Assembly: GCA_903917615.1 (NCBI GenBank) | Contig: CAIXBH010000160.1 | Coordinates: forward strand, 1 to 33,271 | From: an uncultured Chloroflexota bacterium | GTDB lineage: Bacteria; Chloroflexota; Dehalococcoidia; UBA2979 | Length of the DNA stretch: 33,271 bases | Direction of reading: 5' to 3' | Shown here: positions 1 to 9,810 of the stretch, in pieces | Layout of the letters: each line of letters begins with the position of its first letter | Numbering within the stretch: position 1 is the stretch's first letter | Position numbers and translations under genes: made by a program | The notes under the pieces: generated by a model | Told to the model about the DNA's origin: nothing | Database searches by the model: none | The model's input: the letters and a program-made list of their open reading frames with translations, nothing else

Positions 1-1
1 C

Positions 2-340
2 GAGATGCAGGAAGCGGTGGGGCGGATCTACGTCGACCCGCTCATCAAGCAGTACGTCGTCGCCCTCGTCAACGCGACGCGCGATCACGAGTCCGTGTAC
101 CTGGGCGCGTCGCCCCGCGGATCGCTCGCGCTCATGCGCGCGACGCAGGCGCACGCGATGCTCGACGGCCGTGACTTCGTGCAGCCGGACGACGTGAAGC
201 TGCTGGCCTACCCCACCCTGGGCCACCGCGTCATCGTCAGCCCGAGCGCCCGCGTCCGCGACATCGACAGCGCGCAGATCGTCGACGAGGCGATCGAGCG
301 TGTGCCGGTGCCGGGTGTGCGCGCACGCGGCGGCGCATAG
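2..340 (+). CDS. MoxR-family AAA ATPase, C-terminal part (5' end outside window)
   Basis: The visible 112 or so residues are the C-terminal lid region of a MoxR AAA+ ATPase, with the conserved G-A-S-P-R-G stretch (sensor 2 region, about 35 residues in) and the following helix pattern ending in a D-V-K-L-L-A-Y-P motif. Walker A and B lie upstream of the window. MoxR proteins act as chaperone-like ATPases that mature partner proteins with von Willebrand A (VWA) domains. The next gene is a DUF58/VWA protein, which is the usual partner, and a TgpA-like membrane protein follows, so this is the first known gene of a three-gene plus-strand module. An ATG at 5 is in frame but is internal to the real gene. 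The family call is firm; the specific client is inferred from context. Confidence 0.93.
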   Translation, partial: EMQEAVGRIYVDPLIKQYVVALVNATRDHESVYLGASPRGSLALMRATQAHAMLDGRDFVQPDDVKLLAYPTLGHRVIVSPSARVRDIDSAQIVDEAIERVPVPGVRARGGA

Positions 341-392
341 CGGCACCACGCCGAGGAAGCCGCGGGTCGCCCGCGGAGCAAGGGGGGACGGA

Positions 393-1649
393 GTGACGCG
401 GTTCATCGGCGCCATCCGTCGTCACCAGAACGTCTCGCTTGCCGCGTTCCTCGCGGTGCTGTGCGCCGTGGTCGGATTCGCCACGGGCTTCTGGCTGCTC
501 TTCCGACTGTCCTATCTCGCGCTCTTTGCGATCCCGCTGCTGTACCTGTGGACGCGCGCGATGGCGCGCGGCCTGCAGGTGGAGGTGGAGCGCACCACGC
601 AGCGGGTCACGCAGGGCCAGGCGATCGAGGGCCGCATCATTGTCCGTTCGCGATCGCTCGTGCCGGCGATGTGGCTCGAGGTCGAAGACCCCTCTTCCGT
701 TCCGGGGCACGCCGCGAAGCGCGTGCTGACCCTCGGGCCGCGCGGGCTCGCGTCCTGGGCCTATCGCACACGTACGCGTGTCCGTGGGCTCTACACGCTG
801 GGGCCTGTGCGCGTCACCGCCTCGGACCCGTTCGGGTTCTTCCACATCACGCGGAGCTTCGGTGAGCAGTCGACGCTGCTCGTGTATCCGAACGCCCCGG
901 AGCTGCCGAACTTCTACATCCCGCCCGCGAACCTGCCGGGCGAGGGACGACTCCGCCGTCGCACGCACAACGTCACGCCAAACGTCTCCGGCCTGCGCCA
1001 GTACGAGCCCGGGGACTCCTTCAACCGCGTGCACTGGCCGGCGACGGCGAACCGCGGCGAGCCGATGGTGAAGCTGTTCGAGCTCGACCCGGCATCCGAC
1101 ATCTGGATCGTGCTCGACCTCGAGCGGCAGCATCACGCTGGCGAGGACGAGGAGAACACCGAGGAGACCGCCGTCTCGGTGTGCGCCTCCGTGGCGCGCT
1201 ACTTCATCGGCGCGAACCGCTCCGTTGGGCTGATCGCGTTCGGCGACGACCTTCGTATCAACGAGCCGGATCGCGGTCAGAACCACTACACGCGCATCCT
1301 CGAGTCGCTCGCGCTCGCGCGCGCCACAGGCGATGTGCCGTTGACGAACCTCCTCGTCGAGGAGTCGCGGCGGTTCGGCCGGCACACGACAGTCGTGGTG
1401 GTCACACCTTCACCCCGGCAGGAGTGGGCGCTGACGCTGATGTCGCTCGGGAGCCGCGGCGTCAAGGTCGCGGCGGTGATCATCGAAGCGGACACGTTCG
1501 GGGGCACGACGAGTTCGCTCGACGTGTACGGGACGCTCGCCGCCGGCGGCATCTACGCATACACGGTGAAACACAACGATGACCTCGAGCGTGCCCTCTC
1601 GGAGGGCAGCGACCCGAGCCTCGGGCGCATCGCGCCGGTCAGGCGGTAG
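393..1649 (+). CDS. DUF58 domain (VWA-like) membrane protein
   Basis: This 418-aa protein has two adjacent N-terminal membrane helices (about residues 15-55), then a beta-rich region and a DUF58 core containing the characteristic G-D-S-F-N-R-V-H-W-P signature (residues about 208-217). The GTG at 393 is preferred because an AGGGGGG ribosome binding site lies 5-6 nt before it and the longer open frame has no good signal. The VWA metal site is degenerate: the strand that should carry D-x-S-x-S reads D-L-E-R-Q from Asp242, so metal-dependent adhesion is doubtful. It sits 52 nt after moxR and 2 nt before the TgpA-like gene, the classic MoxR-DUF58-transglutaminase order. The family is thought to act in assembly or modification of cell-surface components; the exact role is unknown. 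Confidence 0.9.
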   Translation: MTRFIGAIRRHQNVSLAAFLAVLCAVVGFATGFWLLFRLSYLALFAIPLLYLWTRAMARGLQVEVERTTQRVTQGQAIEGRIIVRSRSLVPAMWLEVEDPSSVPGHAAKRVLTLGPRGLASWAYRTRTRVRGLYTLGPVRVTASDPFGFFHITRSFGEQSTLLVYPNAPELPNFYIPPANLPGEGRLRRRTHNVTPNVSGLRQYEPGDSFNRVHWPATANRGEPMVKLFELDPASDIWIVLDLERQHHAGEDEENTEETAVSVCASVARYFIGANRSVGLIAFGDDLRINEPDRGQNHYTRILESLALARATGDVPLTNLLVEESRRFGRHTTVVVVTPSPRQEWALTLMSLGSRGVKVAAVIIEADTFGGTTSSLDVYGTLAAGGIYAYTVKHNDDLERALSEGSDPSLGRIAPVRR

Positions 1650-1651
1650 CG

Positions 1652-4063
1652 ATGGCTCACCAGGAGCCCACGTTCGATGACCTGTTCATGGACACGCTCG
1701 CGAAGCATCCCGAGCAGGTCGTGCGTTCCTCACGCTGGTTCGCCTCGATGGAATCGTGGGTCACCCTCGCGCTGCTGCTGATGGCGCAGCTGCCCGTCGT
1801 CGGCTCGCTGGAGACGGCGAACTGGGTGCAGGAGATGCCGTCGCTGCTCGCAGCGGCGATGCTCGGACTCGTCGTGGGCTGGCTCCTGGCGCAGTCGCCC
1901 GTTCCCGGTGCGATCGCAACCGTGCTCGGCGCGATCGCCACGGTCGCGTTCCCTGCCGGCCTCGTCTTGCAGCGCATGGTGCCGACCGAGTTCGACCTCG
2001 GCACGGGGTGGCAGGCGAAGTGGACGGAGTTCGTCCTGCGGCTGAAGGCGTGGGGCGACGCACTGGTCAATCACGGCATCTCCGCCGACCCGCTGCCGTT
2101 CGTGTTGCTGCTCGTGATGCTCGTGTTCCTCGTGGCGTATCTCTCCGCGTGGTCCGTCGTGCGCTGGCGGAATGCGTGGGTGGCGCTGATCCCCGGCGGG
2201 ATCGTGCTGCTGACGAACATCTCCTACCTGCCCGGACAGCCCTCGCTCGCGTTCATCGTGTATCTGCTCGCCGCGGTCATGCTCATCACGCGGATGGAGT
2301 TCCTGCGCGCGGTCATTCGCTGGCGCCGCGATCGCGTCCAGCCGCCCGATCTGATGTCCGTCGAGGTGCTGATCGCGGGCGCGGTTGTCGCGGTCGCGTT
2401 GGTCACGGCCGCATGGGTGGTGCCAACGGCGAATCACTGGGGCCCGGTCGCTTCGGCCTGGGAGAAGGTGATGGAGCCGATCAACGAGCGCGTCGCATCC
2501 CTCGGCGAGCTGTTCGTCGGGATCAACTCGAAGAAGCGCGTGCCGGCCCACGCGTTCGGTCCCTCGCTGCCGCTGCAGGGGAAGATGACGCTGGACGCGA
2601 CGCCGATCCTCGAGGTCACCGCGTCGGAACCCGGCAACCTCCGCGGCGCCGTGTACGACGAGTACACCGGCGGTGGTTGGAAGCTCTCCTCAGGTGCGTC
2701 GGCGCCGCTCCCGGGGACGACCGTACAGGCTGCCGAGTTTGGTACCGCCCAGACGCGCGCGCAGGTGCGCAAGCCGATCACGGCGCAGGTGAAGCCGCTG
2801 GTCACGGACGCGCCGGACAAGCGCCTGCTCGCTGTCGGTGATCCGCTCGCTGCGGACATGGCGGCGAAGGAAGTCCTGGACCCCAACCAGGCGCCGCTCG
2901 CGCTCGTGCCGAACGACTCGAAGGCAGTGCCGAAGGGGTACACGACGGTTGGGACGGTCTCGGCGGCGGCCGTGCCGACGCTGCAGGCCGCGGGCACGCA
3001 GTACCCGCCGCAGATCCTCGCCGAGTACACGAAGCTCCCGGCGGACTTCCCGTCGGAGATCCGCGCGCTGGCCACGCAGGTCATCGGCCCCGCGCGCACG
3101 CCGTACGAGGCGGCCCGCCGGGTCGAGAACTACCTGCGCACGACGTACACGTTCACGCTTGAGCCGCCGCCGGCGCCGCCGCGGAAGGATGCGGTGGCTG
3201 CGTTCCTCTTCGACCAGAAGGCGGGGTACTTCGACCAGTTCGCCTCGGCGATGGCCGTCATGCTGCGCACCGCCGGCGTGCCGACGCGCGTGTCGACCGG
3301 CTTCGCGCTCGACCCGGCGGACGTCGACGCGCAGACGAAGGCGTACAAGGTCTCCGAGCTGCGCGCGTGGGCGTGGCCCGAGGTGTACTTCCCGAACCTC
3401 GGCTGGGTCGAGTTCAACCCGACACCCTCCCGTGCACTCGTGCAGCGCGCAGGTGACGACACCGAGGCGCTGGCCGCGCAGGCGGCGGCGCTGGCTGCTC
3501 CGGCGACCAACGATAACCTCGACGGTCTGCTCTTCGACGATGACCCGTTTGCGGACGCGGGCGGCGCGGGCGTGACGCTGACGCAGTCGCCGCTTGGCCG
3601 TCTGGGCGCGATCGTCGTGCAGGTCGTCTCCGTGCTGCTCGTCGTGTCCGTGGTCGCGCTCGTGGTCGCGATCGTCGCCCGGGTGCTGTGGGCGCGGCGC
3701 TTCGCCGGGCTACGTCCGGCAGCGGCGCGCTGGGCGAAGGTGCAGCAGCTGGCGGCGTGGGCCGGTATCGCGCCGGCCGACTACCTGACCCCCGCCGAGG
3801 CGGCGCAGGCGCTCTCGCAGTCGGTCGGCGAGTTGTCGGCGCTCTCGGGCCTCGCCCGCGCGTTCACCCGCGACCGGTACAGCGCGGCGCACCTCGAGGC
3901 GGCCATCGAGCCGGAGCAGGAGGCGAAGGCGCGCGACGCCGAGTACGCGCACGTTCGCGCACGGCTACGGCACCTCATCACGCGGCGCGTGCTGCGTCTG
4001 GGTCGGGTCGAGCAGCGCGCGCTAGCGCGGCGGTACACCACGCCCGCCGCTGCGCGGCGTTAG
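1652..4063 (+). CDS. TgpA-like membrane protein with transglutaminase-fold domain lacking the catalytic triad
   Basis: This 803-aa protein has about six N-terminal membrane helices (roughly residues 30-260, DUF3488-like), an extracytoplasmic transglutaminase-like domain (about 460-595), a further membrane helix (about 650-675) and a C-terminal DUF4129-like cytoplasmic tail. In active members the core reads G-Y-C-E-Q-F-A, H-A-W-P-E-V-Y and F-D-P-T-P. Here these are G-Y-F-D-Q-F-A (Phe527), W-A-W-P-E-V-Y (Trp573) and F-N-P-T-P (Asn589). Cys, His and Asp are all replaced while the surrounding residues are kept, which points to a selected non-catalytic domain and not decay. It starts 2 nt after the DUF58 stop and its 3' end overlaps the convergent batBC gene by 42 nt. 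Family call is strong; loss of transglutaminase activity is inferred from the residues. Confidence 0.9.
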   Translation: MAHQEPTFDDLFMDTLAKHPEQVVRSSRWFASMESWVTLALLLMAQLPVVGSLETANWVQEMPSLLAAAMLGLVVGWLLAQSPVPGAIATVLGAIATVAFPAGLVLQRMVPTEFDLGTGWQAKWTEFVLRLKAWGDALVNHGISADPLPFVLLLVMLVFLVAYLSAWSVVRWRNAWVALIPGGIVLLTNISYLPGQPSLAFIVYLLAAVMLITRMEFLRAVIRWRRDRVQPPDLMSVEVLIAGAVVAVALVTAAWVVPTANHWGPVASAWEKVMEPINERVASLGELFVGINSKKRVPAHAFGPSLPLQGKMTLDATPILEVTASEPGNLRGAVYDEYTGGGWKLSSGASAPLPGTTVQAAEFGTAQTRAQVRKPITAQVKPLVTDAPDKRLLAVGDPLAADMAAKEVLDPNQAPLALVPNDSKAVPKGYTTVGTVSAAAVPTLQAAGTQYPPQILAEYTKLPADFPSEIRALATQVIGPARTPYEAARRVENYLRTTYTFTLEPPPAPPRKDAVAAFLFDQKAGYFDQFASAMAVMLRTAGVPTRVSTGFALDPADVDAQTKAYKVSELRAWAWPEVYFPNLGWVEFNPTPSRALVQRAGDDTEALAAQAAALAAPATNDNLDGLLFDDDPFADAGGAGVTLTQSPLGRLGAIVVQVVSVLLVVSVVALVVAIVARVLWARRFAGLRPAAARWAKVQQLAAWAGIAPADYLTPAEAAQALSQSVGELSALSGLARAFTRDRYSAAHLEAAIEPEQEAKARDAEYAHVRARLRHLITRRVLRLGRVEQRALARRYTTPAAARR

Positions 4064-5830
4064 CTGCTGCAGGTCGTTCGCCCGTCCCGCCAGCTCCAGG
4101 ATGCGGCGGGCTTCGTCGGCGGTGACCTCGGGCCCGAGTTGCGCGAGCGCCGCGTCGAGCGCGGCAGCGGCCGCCGCCGCGGTGGCGGGGCCGGTCGCGC
4201 CGTTCGGCTGACCTGAGCCCTGTCCCGGCTGCCCTGACTGCTGCCCCGGCTGTTGCCCGGGCTGGGGTGTGCCTTGCGGGGCCGGCTGCTGTCCCTGCTG
4301 CCCGGGCTGCTGACCTTGCTGGCCGGGTTGCGGTGTCCCCTGCTGACCCGGCTGCTGCTGTGGCTGTTGCTGCGGAGCCGGGGGCGGCGGCGCGATCCTG
4401 CGGAGCACCAGCTCGAGGTTGGCTTTCGCGTCGCGGTCGGTGGGGTCGGCGCGCAGCACCGCCTCGTACGCGGCGCGCGCTTGGGCGAGTTCTCCGCGTT
4501 CCACCGCGATGTTGCCGCTCGTGTACGTCAGGCGCGCGGCGACGTCCGTGTCTTTGGTTGCGGCGAACGCTGCCGCCGCGGTGACGCCTGCTTCCTCGAG
4601 CCGCTTGAGTTGGAACAGCGCGTTCGCGATGTCGTAGTTGATGGCGGCGTCGCCGGGCTGATTCGCAGCGCGATACGCGGCAAGCGCGGCGTCGTAGCGC
4701 CGTGCCGCGTAGTCGCGATTGCCCTGCTCCACCTGACGCCAGGCCTCGGTCCCGGCGCAGCCGGCGAGCAGCAGCGCGACTGCGCCAGCAACCGCGGCCT
4801 GCGTGCCCGCGCGGCGGCTTCGATGTCCGCGCTCTGCCGGCGGTGTCGCCCCGCTGGATGCCGTGAGGAGCGCGTGGAGCAGCAGCAGCGCGAGCGCGGC
4901 GCCGAGGAACCACTGGAAGCGCTCGATGGGTGCGGGCTGATCGGCGCTCGCGAATTGCGTGGTGCGCAGGCGGCGGAACTCGACGGCGAGTCCAGGCGTC
5001 GTTGCGACCTCGCGGAACTGCCCGCCTGTCCCCTGCGCGATGCGTTCGAGCGGTGCGCGGGATGCGTGGGTCACATCCGTACCCCCGCTGCTCGCGGGCA
5101 GCGTGACGTCCGCGTCCGTGCCGGCGAAGACGGTGTAGACGGGGACGTGTTTGTCCTGCGCGCGCTGGATCGCGGAGGCGGCGCCCGCCCCGAGGTCTTC
5201 GCCGTCGGACACGAGGACGATCGCCTGCGTGCGCGCAGCGTCCTGCACCGTCAGGAGGTTCATCGCCGTCTCGATTGCGAGCCGCAGGTCGGTGCCCGGC
5301 TGCACGAGGGGCGCCTCGAGCTGCGCGCGGTCGATGAGCGTGGACAACGCCGGGATGTCGAGCGTGAGCGGTGCGCGCTCGAACGCGCTGCCGGCGAACG
5401 TGACGAGGCCGACGCGGTTGCCCTGCATGTGCGCGATCATGTCGCGCAGGCCCCGCGCCGCGGCACCCGCGCGTGAGGGCGCGATGTCCGTCGCGGTCAT
5501 CGAACGCGAGACGTCGAGCACGATGACGACGTCGATGCCGCGCTGCTCCACCGGCGCGGGGGCGCGACCCCAGCGTGGCCGCGCAATGGCGAGCGCGAGC
5601 AGTGTGATTGCGGCGAGCAGGAGCATCGTGCGCGCGCGACCTCGTGCGGGCGAACGTCCCAGCCGCAGAGCGGGCGCACCGCCGTAGCGCGCGTCCGCCT
5701 CCGCCTGCCGTCGGCGCAAATGTCGCTCAGCGAGGGCGAGCAGCGGCAGTGCGAGCAGCGCGATGAGGCCGAGGGGCTGCGCGAACCCGACGCCGGTGAC
5801 GGAGATCCACTGTTGCAGTGCGGCGGTCAC
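4022..5830 (-). CDS. Fused BatB-like VWA / BatC-like TPR membrane protein
   Basis: One uninterrupted 602-aa frame joins two proteins that are usually separate. The N-terminal half is BatB-like: two membrane helices (about 12-80), a VWA domain with an intact D-V-S-R-S metal motif and S-D-G-E-D strand, and a C-terminal helix near residues 310-330. After a basic loop (R-G-H-R-S-R-R) comes a second hydrophobic segment ending in L-L-A-G-C with Cys358, which is a lipobox. TPR-type repeats follow (about 365-475), then a Pro/Gln/Gly-rich tract and a short helix-rich tail. The GTG at 5830 overlaps the BatA stop by 4 nt and has GGAG 6 nt upstream; an ATG at 5848 is the alternative. No ATG, GTG or TTG lies in frame around the junction, so a separate BatC start is unlikely. 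The role is probably surface or envelope stress functions with MoxR. Confidence 0.88.
   Translation of the reverse strand: MTAALQQWISVTGVGFAQPLGLIALLALPLLALAERHLRRRQAEADARYGGAPALRLGRSPARGRARTMLLLAAITLLALAIARPRWGRAPAPVEQRGIDVVIVLDVSRSMTATDIAPSRAGAAARGLRDMIAHMQGNRVGLVTFAGSAFERAPLTLDIPALSTLIDRAQLEAPLVQPGTDLRLAIETAMNLLTVQDAARTQAIVLVSDGEDLGAGAASAIQRAQDKHVPVYTVFAGTDADVTLPASSGGTDVTHASRAPLERIAQGTGGQFREVATTPGLAVEFRRLRTTQFASADQPAPIERFQWFLGAALALLLLHALLTASSGATPPAERGHRSRRAGTQAAVAGAVALLLAGCAGTEAWRQVEQGNRDYAARRYDAALAAYRAANQPGDAAINYDIANALFQLKRLEEAGVTAAAAFAATKDTDVAARLTYTSGNIAVERGELAQARAAYEAVLRADPTDRDAKANLELVLRRIAPPPPAPQQQPQQQPGQQGTPQPGQQGQQPGQQGQQPAPQGTPQPGQQPGQQSGQPGQGSGQPNGATGPATAAAAAAALDAALAQLGPEVTADEARRILELAGRANDLQQLTPRSGGRGVPPR
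4204..4385 (-). repeat. Pro/Gln/Gly-rich repeat tract in the BatC part
   Basis: The C-terminal part of the fused BatB-BatC gene encodes a low-complexity tract of short P-G-Q-Q-G type units; the nine-residue unit Q-G-T-P-Q-P-G-Q-Q occurs twice. BatC proteins commonly carry disordered Pro/Gln linkers here. The DNA is repetitive enough to allow length variation by slippage. Confidence 0.8.
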
Positions 5831-6765
5831 GGCTGGCTCCGGAGCCATGTGGCACGCAGCGCTGCCTCGAGCAGGAGCAGCGACACCGCTGCACCCGCGA
5901 TCCACGGCGCGTATTCCTGGAACGACGTGAACTGTCGTTCGCCCAGCTTCGACGTCTCGAGGTTGCTGATCTCGCTGTACGCCGCCTGCAGGTCGCTCTG
6001 CGTGCGAGCATCGAAGGAACGACCGCCCGTGGATTCCGCCATGTTGCGGAGCAACTGGCGGTCGACGCCGCCCGCCTCGTTGCTGAGGAACCCGATCGTG
6101 TAGACGCGGACGCCGAGTGCCTGCGCGACGCGTGCGGCATCGAGCGGGGTGATCTGTCCGGCGTTGTTCTCGCCGTCCGTGAGGAGCACGACGACGCGGC
6201 TCTTCGCGGGCGAGTCCTGCAGCAGTGAGGTCGCCTGCGCGAGGCCGAGGCCGATCGCGGTGCCGTCGGGGAGCAGTCCGGGTGCGAGGGATCGCACGCG
6301 CGCGTGTACCGCATCCATGTCGTTCGTCAGCGGTGAGAGCGTCAGTGCGCGCTGCTGGAAGATGACGATGCCGACGCGGTCGCCCTTCAGCGTGTCCACG
6401 AAGTTGCTCACGACCGTTTGTGCGGCTGAGATGCGCGTGCCCCCGCCGGGGACGCTCGATGTCATCGAACTGGAGACGTCGACGGTGACGACGACGTCGA
6501 TGCCCTGCTCGGGGAGCACCGTGATCGCGAGGCCGGCGCGGGGACGCGAGAGCGCGATGACGACGAGGACGATCGCCAGCGCACGCAGGACAAGCGGCAG
6601 CCGACGCAGGCGCAGCCGCCACGTGCGACGTGCAGCGGCGCGGAGCGGCGCGATCTCGGCGACGACGAGCGCCGGCGCTGGCCGCGCGGCGCGCGCCCAC
6701 TCGCGCAGCACGAGCACGGCGACGACCGGCAGGAGCAGCAGCACCCACGGCGAGGCGAGCGTCAT
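5827..6765 (-). CDS. BatA-like VWA domain membrane protein
   Basis: This 312-aa protein has an N-terminal helix (residues 4-20), a second helix (about 55-75), a VWA domain with an intact metal-ion site (D-V-S-S-S near residue 90 and L-T-D-G-E-N-N near 190) and a C-terminal membrane helix (about 285-305). This is the standard BatA/BatB layout, with the VWA domain held by membrane anchors. The ATG at 6765 overlaps the stop of the BatD-like gene by 4 nt, and the stop overlaps the GTG of the fused BatB-BatC gene in the same way, so translation is probably coupled through the module. BatA-type proteins are MoxR partners linked to aerotolerance or envelope integrity in other bacteria; function here is inferred. 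Confidence 0.9.
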   Translation of the reverse strand: MTLASPWVLLLLPVVAVLVLREWARAARPAPALVVAEIAPLRAAARRTWRLRLRRLPLVLRALAIVLVVIALSRPRAGLAITVLPEQGIDVVVTVDVSSSMTSSVPGGGTRISAAQTVVSNFVDTLKGDRVGIVIFQQRALTLSPLTNDMDAVHARVRSLAPGLLPDGTAIGLGLAQATSLLQDSPAKSRVVVLLTDGENNAGQITPLDAARVAQALGVRVYTIGFLSNEAGGVDRQLLRNMAESTGGRSFDARTQSDLQAAYSEISNLETSKLGERQFTSFQEYAPWIAGAAVSLLLLEAALRATWLRSQP

Positions 6766-7748
6766 GCGGGCACCGCCTCGGGCGCAGGCGTCGCTGCGGC
6801 CTGCGGGCGCGAGAGCTCGACGATCTCGTACGCCACCGTCAGGTCGTGGTCCGCGGATGCGGGGTTTGGGTACTGCCGCGCGAAGATCGCGGCGTCGCAG
6901 CGTTCGAGGAGGCCGCCCACGAGACGCGCCTGCCAGCGGTCGACACCGTGCGCGATCATTCGCTGCTCGAGCTCGGTGGTGGTGAGCGCATGCGCGTTGA
7001 ATCCGAAGCGCGCGCTCAGGTACTGGCGCACCGCGAGCGCGATGCCGCCGTAGTAGTGCTGGAAGCTCTCGTCGTCGTGCGCGCCGGCGACGAGCATGTC
7101 GAGCGCCTCGCGTGCGGTCCGTTCGGGTGACACATCGATCACCGGCGCCTCCACGTGACGGGCGCGGCGGCGGCGCACCCAGAGCGTCACGAGGGCGGCA
7201 ATGATCACGACGGCGAGGGTCGCGGCACCGTAGATGGCCGGTCGCACCCACGCGGGCGGCGCGCCCGCCACGCCGAGCTGCGGCTTGAGCGGGCGCAGTT
7301 GTTCGTCCTTCTCGCTGCGGGTTGGCGTCACGATCAGCGTTGTCGCCGGACCGGCGAGATCGCCGTTGCTGCCGTCGGCGCGCAACCAGGAAAGACGGAC
7401 GGGACCGGTCGCGATCGGTTCAAGGAGGAACGGCTGCACGGTCCAGGTGAAGGTCGTGATCTGCCCCCCGCCGGCCGGGTCATCTCGTGTGACCGGCGTA
7501 CCCGTGTCCCGCACGTCGAGATGGTCGATTTGCGGCGCCGGCGCGTCGACGATCACGTCCGCGGCGTGACGCGCGGTGACCGTCATCGTCACGCGGTCGC
7601 CGATGCTGACCTGCGGCGGCGTGAAGGCGACGGTGACCTCGATGCTGGGCGCGCCGACAGGGGGGCGCTGCGCCATTGCCGCCGCCGGCAGGCCCACCGC
7701 GCACAGGAGTGCGAGCAGCGCGAACAGCGGAAGCGCGACGCGTGTCAT
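6762..7748 (-). CDS. BatD-like membrane protein with signal peptide
   Basis: The 328-aa product begins with a Sec-type signal peptide (ending near A-A-A-M-A-Q, residue about 26). An extracytoplasmic beta-sandwich region with an F-x-P-P-Q-V-S-I-G-D-R-V-T pattern typical of BatD N-terminal domains follows. One membrane helix (about 170-190), a basic stop-transfer stretch (R-R-R-R-A-R) and a helical cytoplasmic domain rich in Q-Y-L-S-A-R-F type motifs complete it. It overlaps the DUF58 gene upstream and batA downstream by 4 nt each. In Bat operons BatD is the membrane component expressed with the VWA proteins. The sequence is shorter than classical BatD, so this is a BatD-like call by layout and context, not by full-length similarity. 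Confidence 0.78.
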   Translation of the reverse strand: MTRVALPLFALLALLCAVGLPAAAMAQRPPVGAPSIEVTVAFTPPQVSIGDRVTMTVTARHAADVIVDAPAPQIDHLDVRDTGTPVTRDDPAGGGQITTFTWTVQPFLLEPIATGPVRLSWLRADGSNGDLAGPATTLIVTPTRSEKDEQLRPLKPQLGVAGAPPAWVRPAIYGAATLAVVIIAALVTLWVRRRRARHVEAPVIDVSPERTAREALDMLVAGAHDDESFQHYYGGIALAVRQYLSARFGFNAHALTTTELEQRMIAHGVDRWQARLVGGLLERCDAAIFARQYPNPASADHDLTVAYEIVELSRPQAAATPAPEAVPA

Positions 7749-8665
7749 CGAGACTGTGCCCGGCGGCGGAAGTACGCGGCGACCGGAGTGATCGCATCGC
7801 CCTCGATGTCGATTGCGATCTCTTCGACGCCTGCCTGCAACAGGGTCTGGCGGCGTCGCTCCGCGCGCGCGGCGCCGGCGGCGGCGTAGTCCGCGCGGAC
7901 GGAGGCGTTGCTTGTGTCCACCCAGAGCCGCTCACCGGTCTCCGCGTCCGCGATCGCGACCATGCCCATGTCGGGCAGCGCGAGGTCGTTCGCGTCGTTC
8001 AGCGTGAGGGCGATCATCTCGTGCCGCTGTGCGAGGCCGCGCAGCGATTCGACGTAGCCGTCCGCGAGGAAGTCCGAGATCACGAACACCATCGACCGGC
8101 GCCCGAGCACCTGCGCGAGGTAGTCCGCGGCCGCGCCGATGTTCGTGCCGCGCCCGATCGCGGGCGCCGCGGTGAGGACGTCGCGCACGAGGCGCAGTGC
8201 ATGGCGTGTGGTCCGCTTCGGCGGGACGTACGCATCGATGCCATCGCTGAACAGCAGGAGGCCAGCGCGGTCGTTGCTCTGCGTCGCGGCGAAGGAGAGC
8301 AGCGCGGTTAACTCGCCGGCGGCGCCCAGGCGGCCCGCGACCGGCCGGCCGACGAGGGACGACGCAGAGCTGTCGACGGCGCAGATCACCGTGAGGTCGC
8401 GTTCCTCGACGAACTGCTTCACCCACGGCGTGCCCATGCGCGCGGTGACGTTCCAGTCGATGAGGCGGACATCGTCGCCGTCGATGTATTCACGCGCCTC
8501 GGCGAATTCGATGCCCGAGCCGCGGAAGATTGAACGGTACTCGCCGCCGACGAGCGATGCGGTGAGGCGGCGCGTGCGGATCTCGATCGTGCGGATGCGC
8601 GCGAGCAACTCGGAGCTCAGTCCGATGGGCGCATCCGAGGATTGCGAGGAAGCGGTGGTGGCCAT
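7745..8665 (-). CDS. DUF58 domain (VWA-like) protein
   Basis: This 306-aa soluble protein has the DUF58 signature G-x-E-F-A-E-A-R-E-Y-x-x-G-D-D-V-R-x-I-D-W (about residues 51-71) and a VWA fold with an intact D-S-S-A-S metal motif (about 97-101). It lacks the N-terminal membrane helices of the DUF58 protein at 393-1649, so the two are different subtypes. It begins 8 nt after the stop of moxR and overlaps the BatD-like gene by 4 nt. The role is presumably to bridge MoxR and the membrane VWA proteins of this module; that is inference from conserved gene order. Confidence 0.92.
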   Translation of the reverse strand: MATTASSQSSDAPIGLSSELLARIRTIEIRTRRLTASLVGGEYRSIFRGSGIEFAEAREYIDGDDVRLIDWNVTARMGTPWVKQFVEERDLTVICAVDSSASSLVGRPVAGRLGAAGELTALLSFAATQSNDRAGLLLFSDGIDAYVPPKRTTRHALRLVRDVLTAAPAIGRGTNIGAAADYLAQVLGRRSMVFVISDFLADGYVESLRGLAQRHEMIALTLNDANDLALPDMGMVAIADAETGERLWVDTSNASVRADYAAAGAARAERRRQTLLQAGVEEIAIDIEGDAITPVAAYFRRRAQSR

Positions 8666-8673
8666 CGCGCGGC

Positions 8674-9666
<993 letters not shown>

Positions 9667-9734
9667 CCGATCCTCCCCCTGGTCCGCGGTCGTGCCGGGA
9701 CCGGCGTGGCGGGACGAGTCCCCCGAATGGCACA

Positions 9735-9740
9735 AGTCTA
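9735..9740 (-). promoter_or_regulatory. Putative -10 box of the second moxR operon
   Basis: TAGACT on the minus strand, about 70 nt before the moxR ATG. No convincing -35 hexamer is visible 17 bp upstream. The same hexamer precedes thrB in this window, which supports it as a real -10 element. Confidence 0.45.
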
Positions 9741-9810
9741 GCCGAGCGCCATTCGCGCCGTGTTACCGAAGGAACGTCCAGCCAGGGGAATCGGACTCAC
9801 GCCGGGCGGG

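Noticed and set aside
4253-5476. 407-codon plus-strand frame
   Set aside because: Antisense shadow of the fused batBC gene, with composition imposed by its codons.
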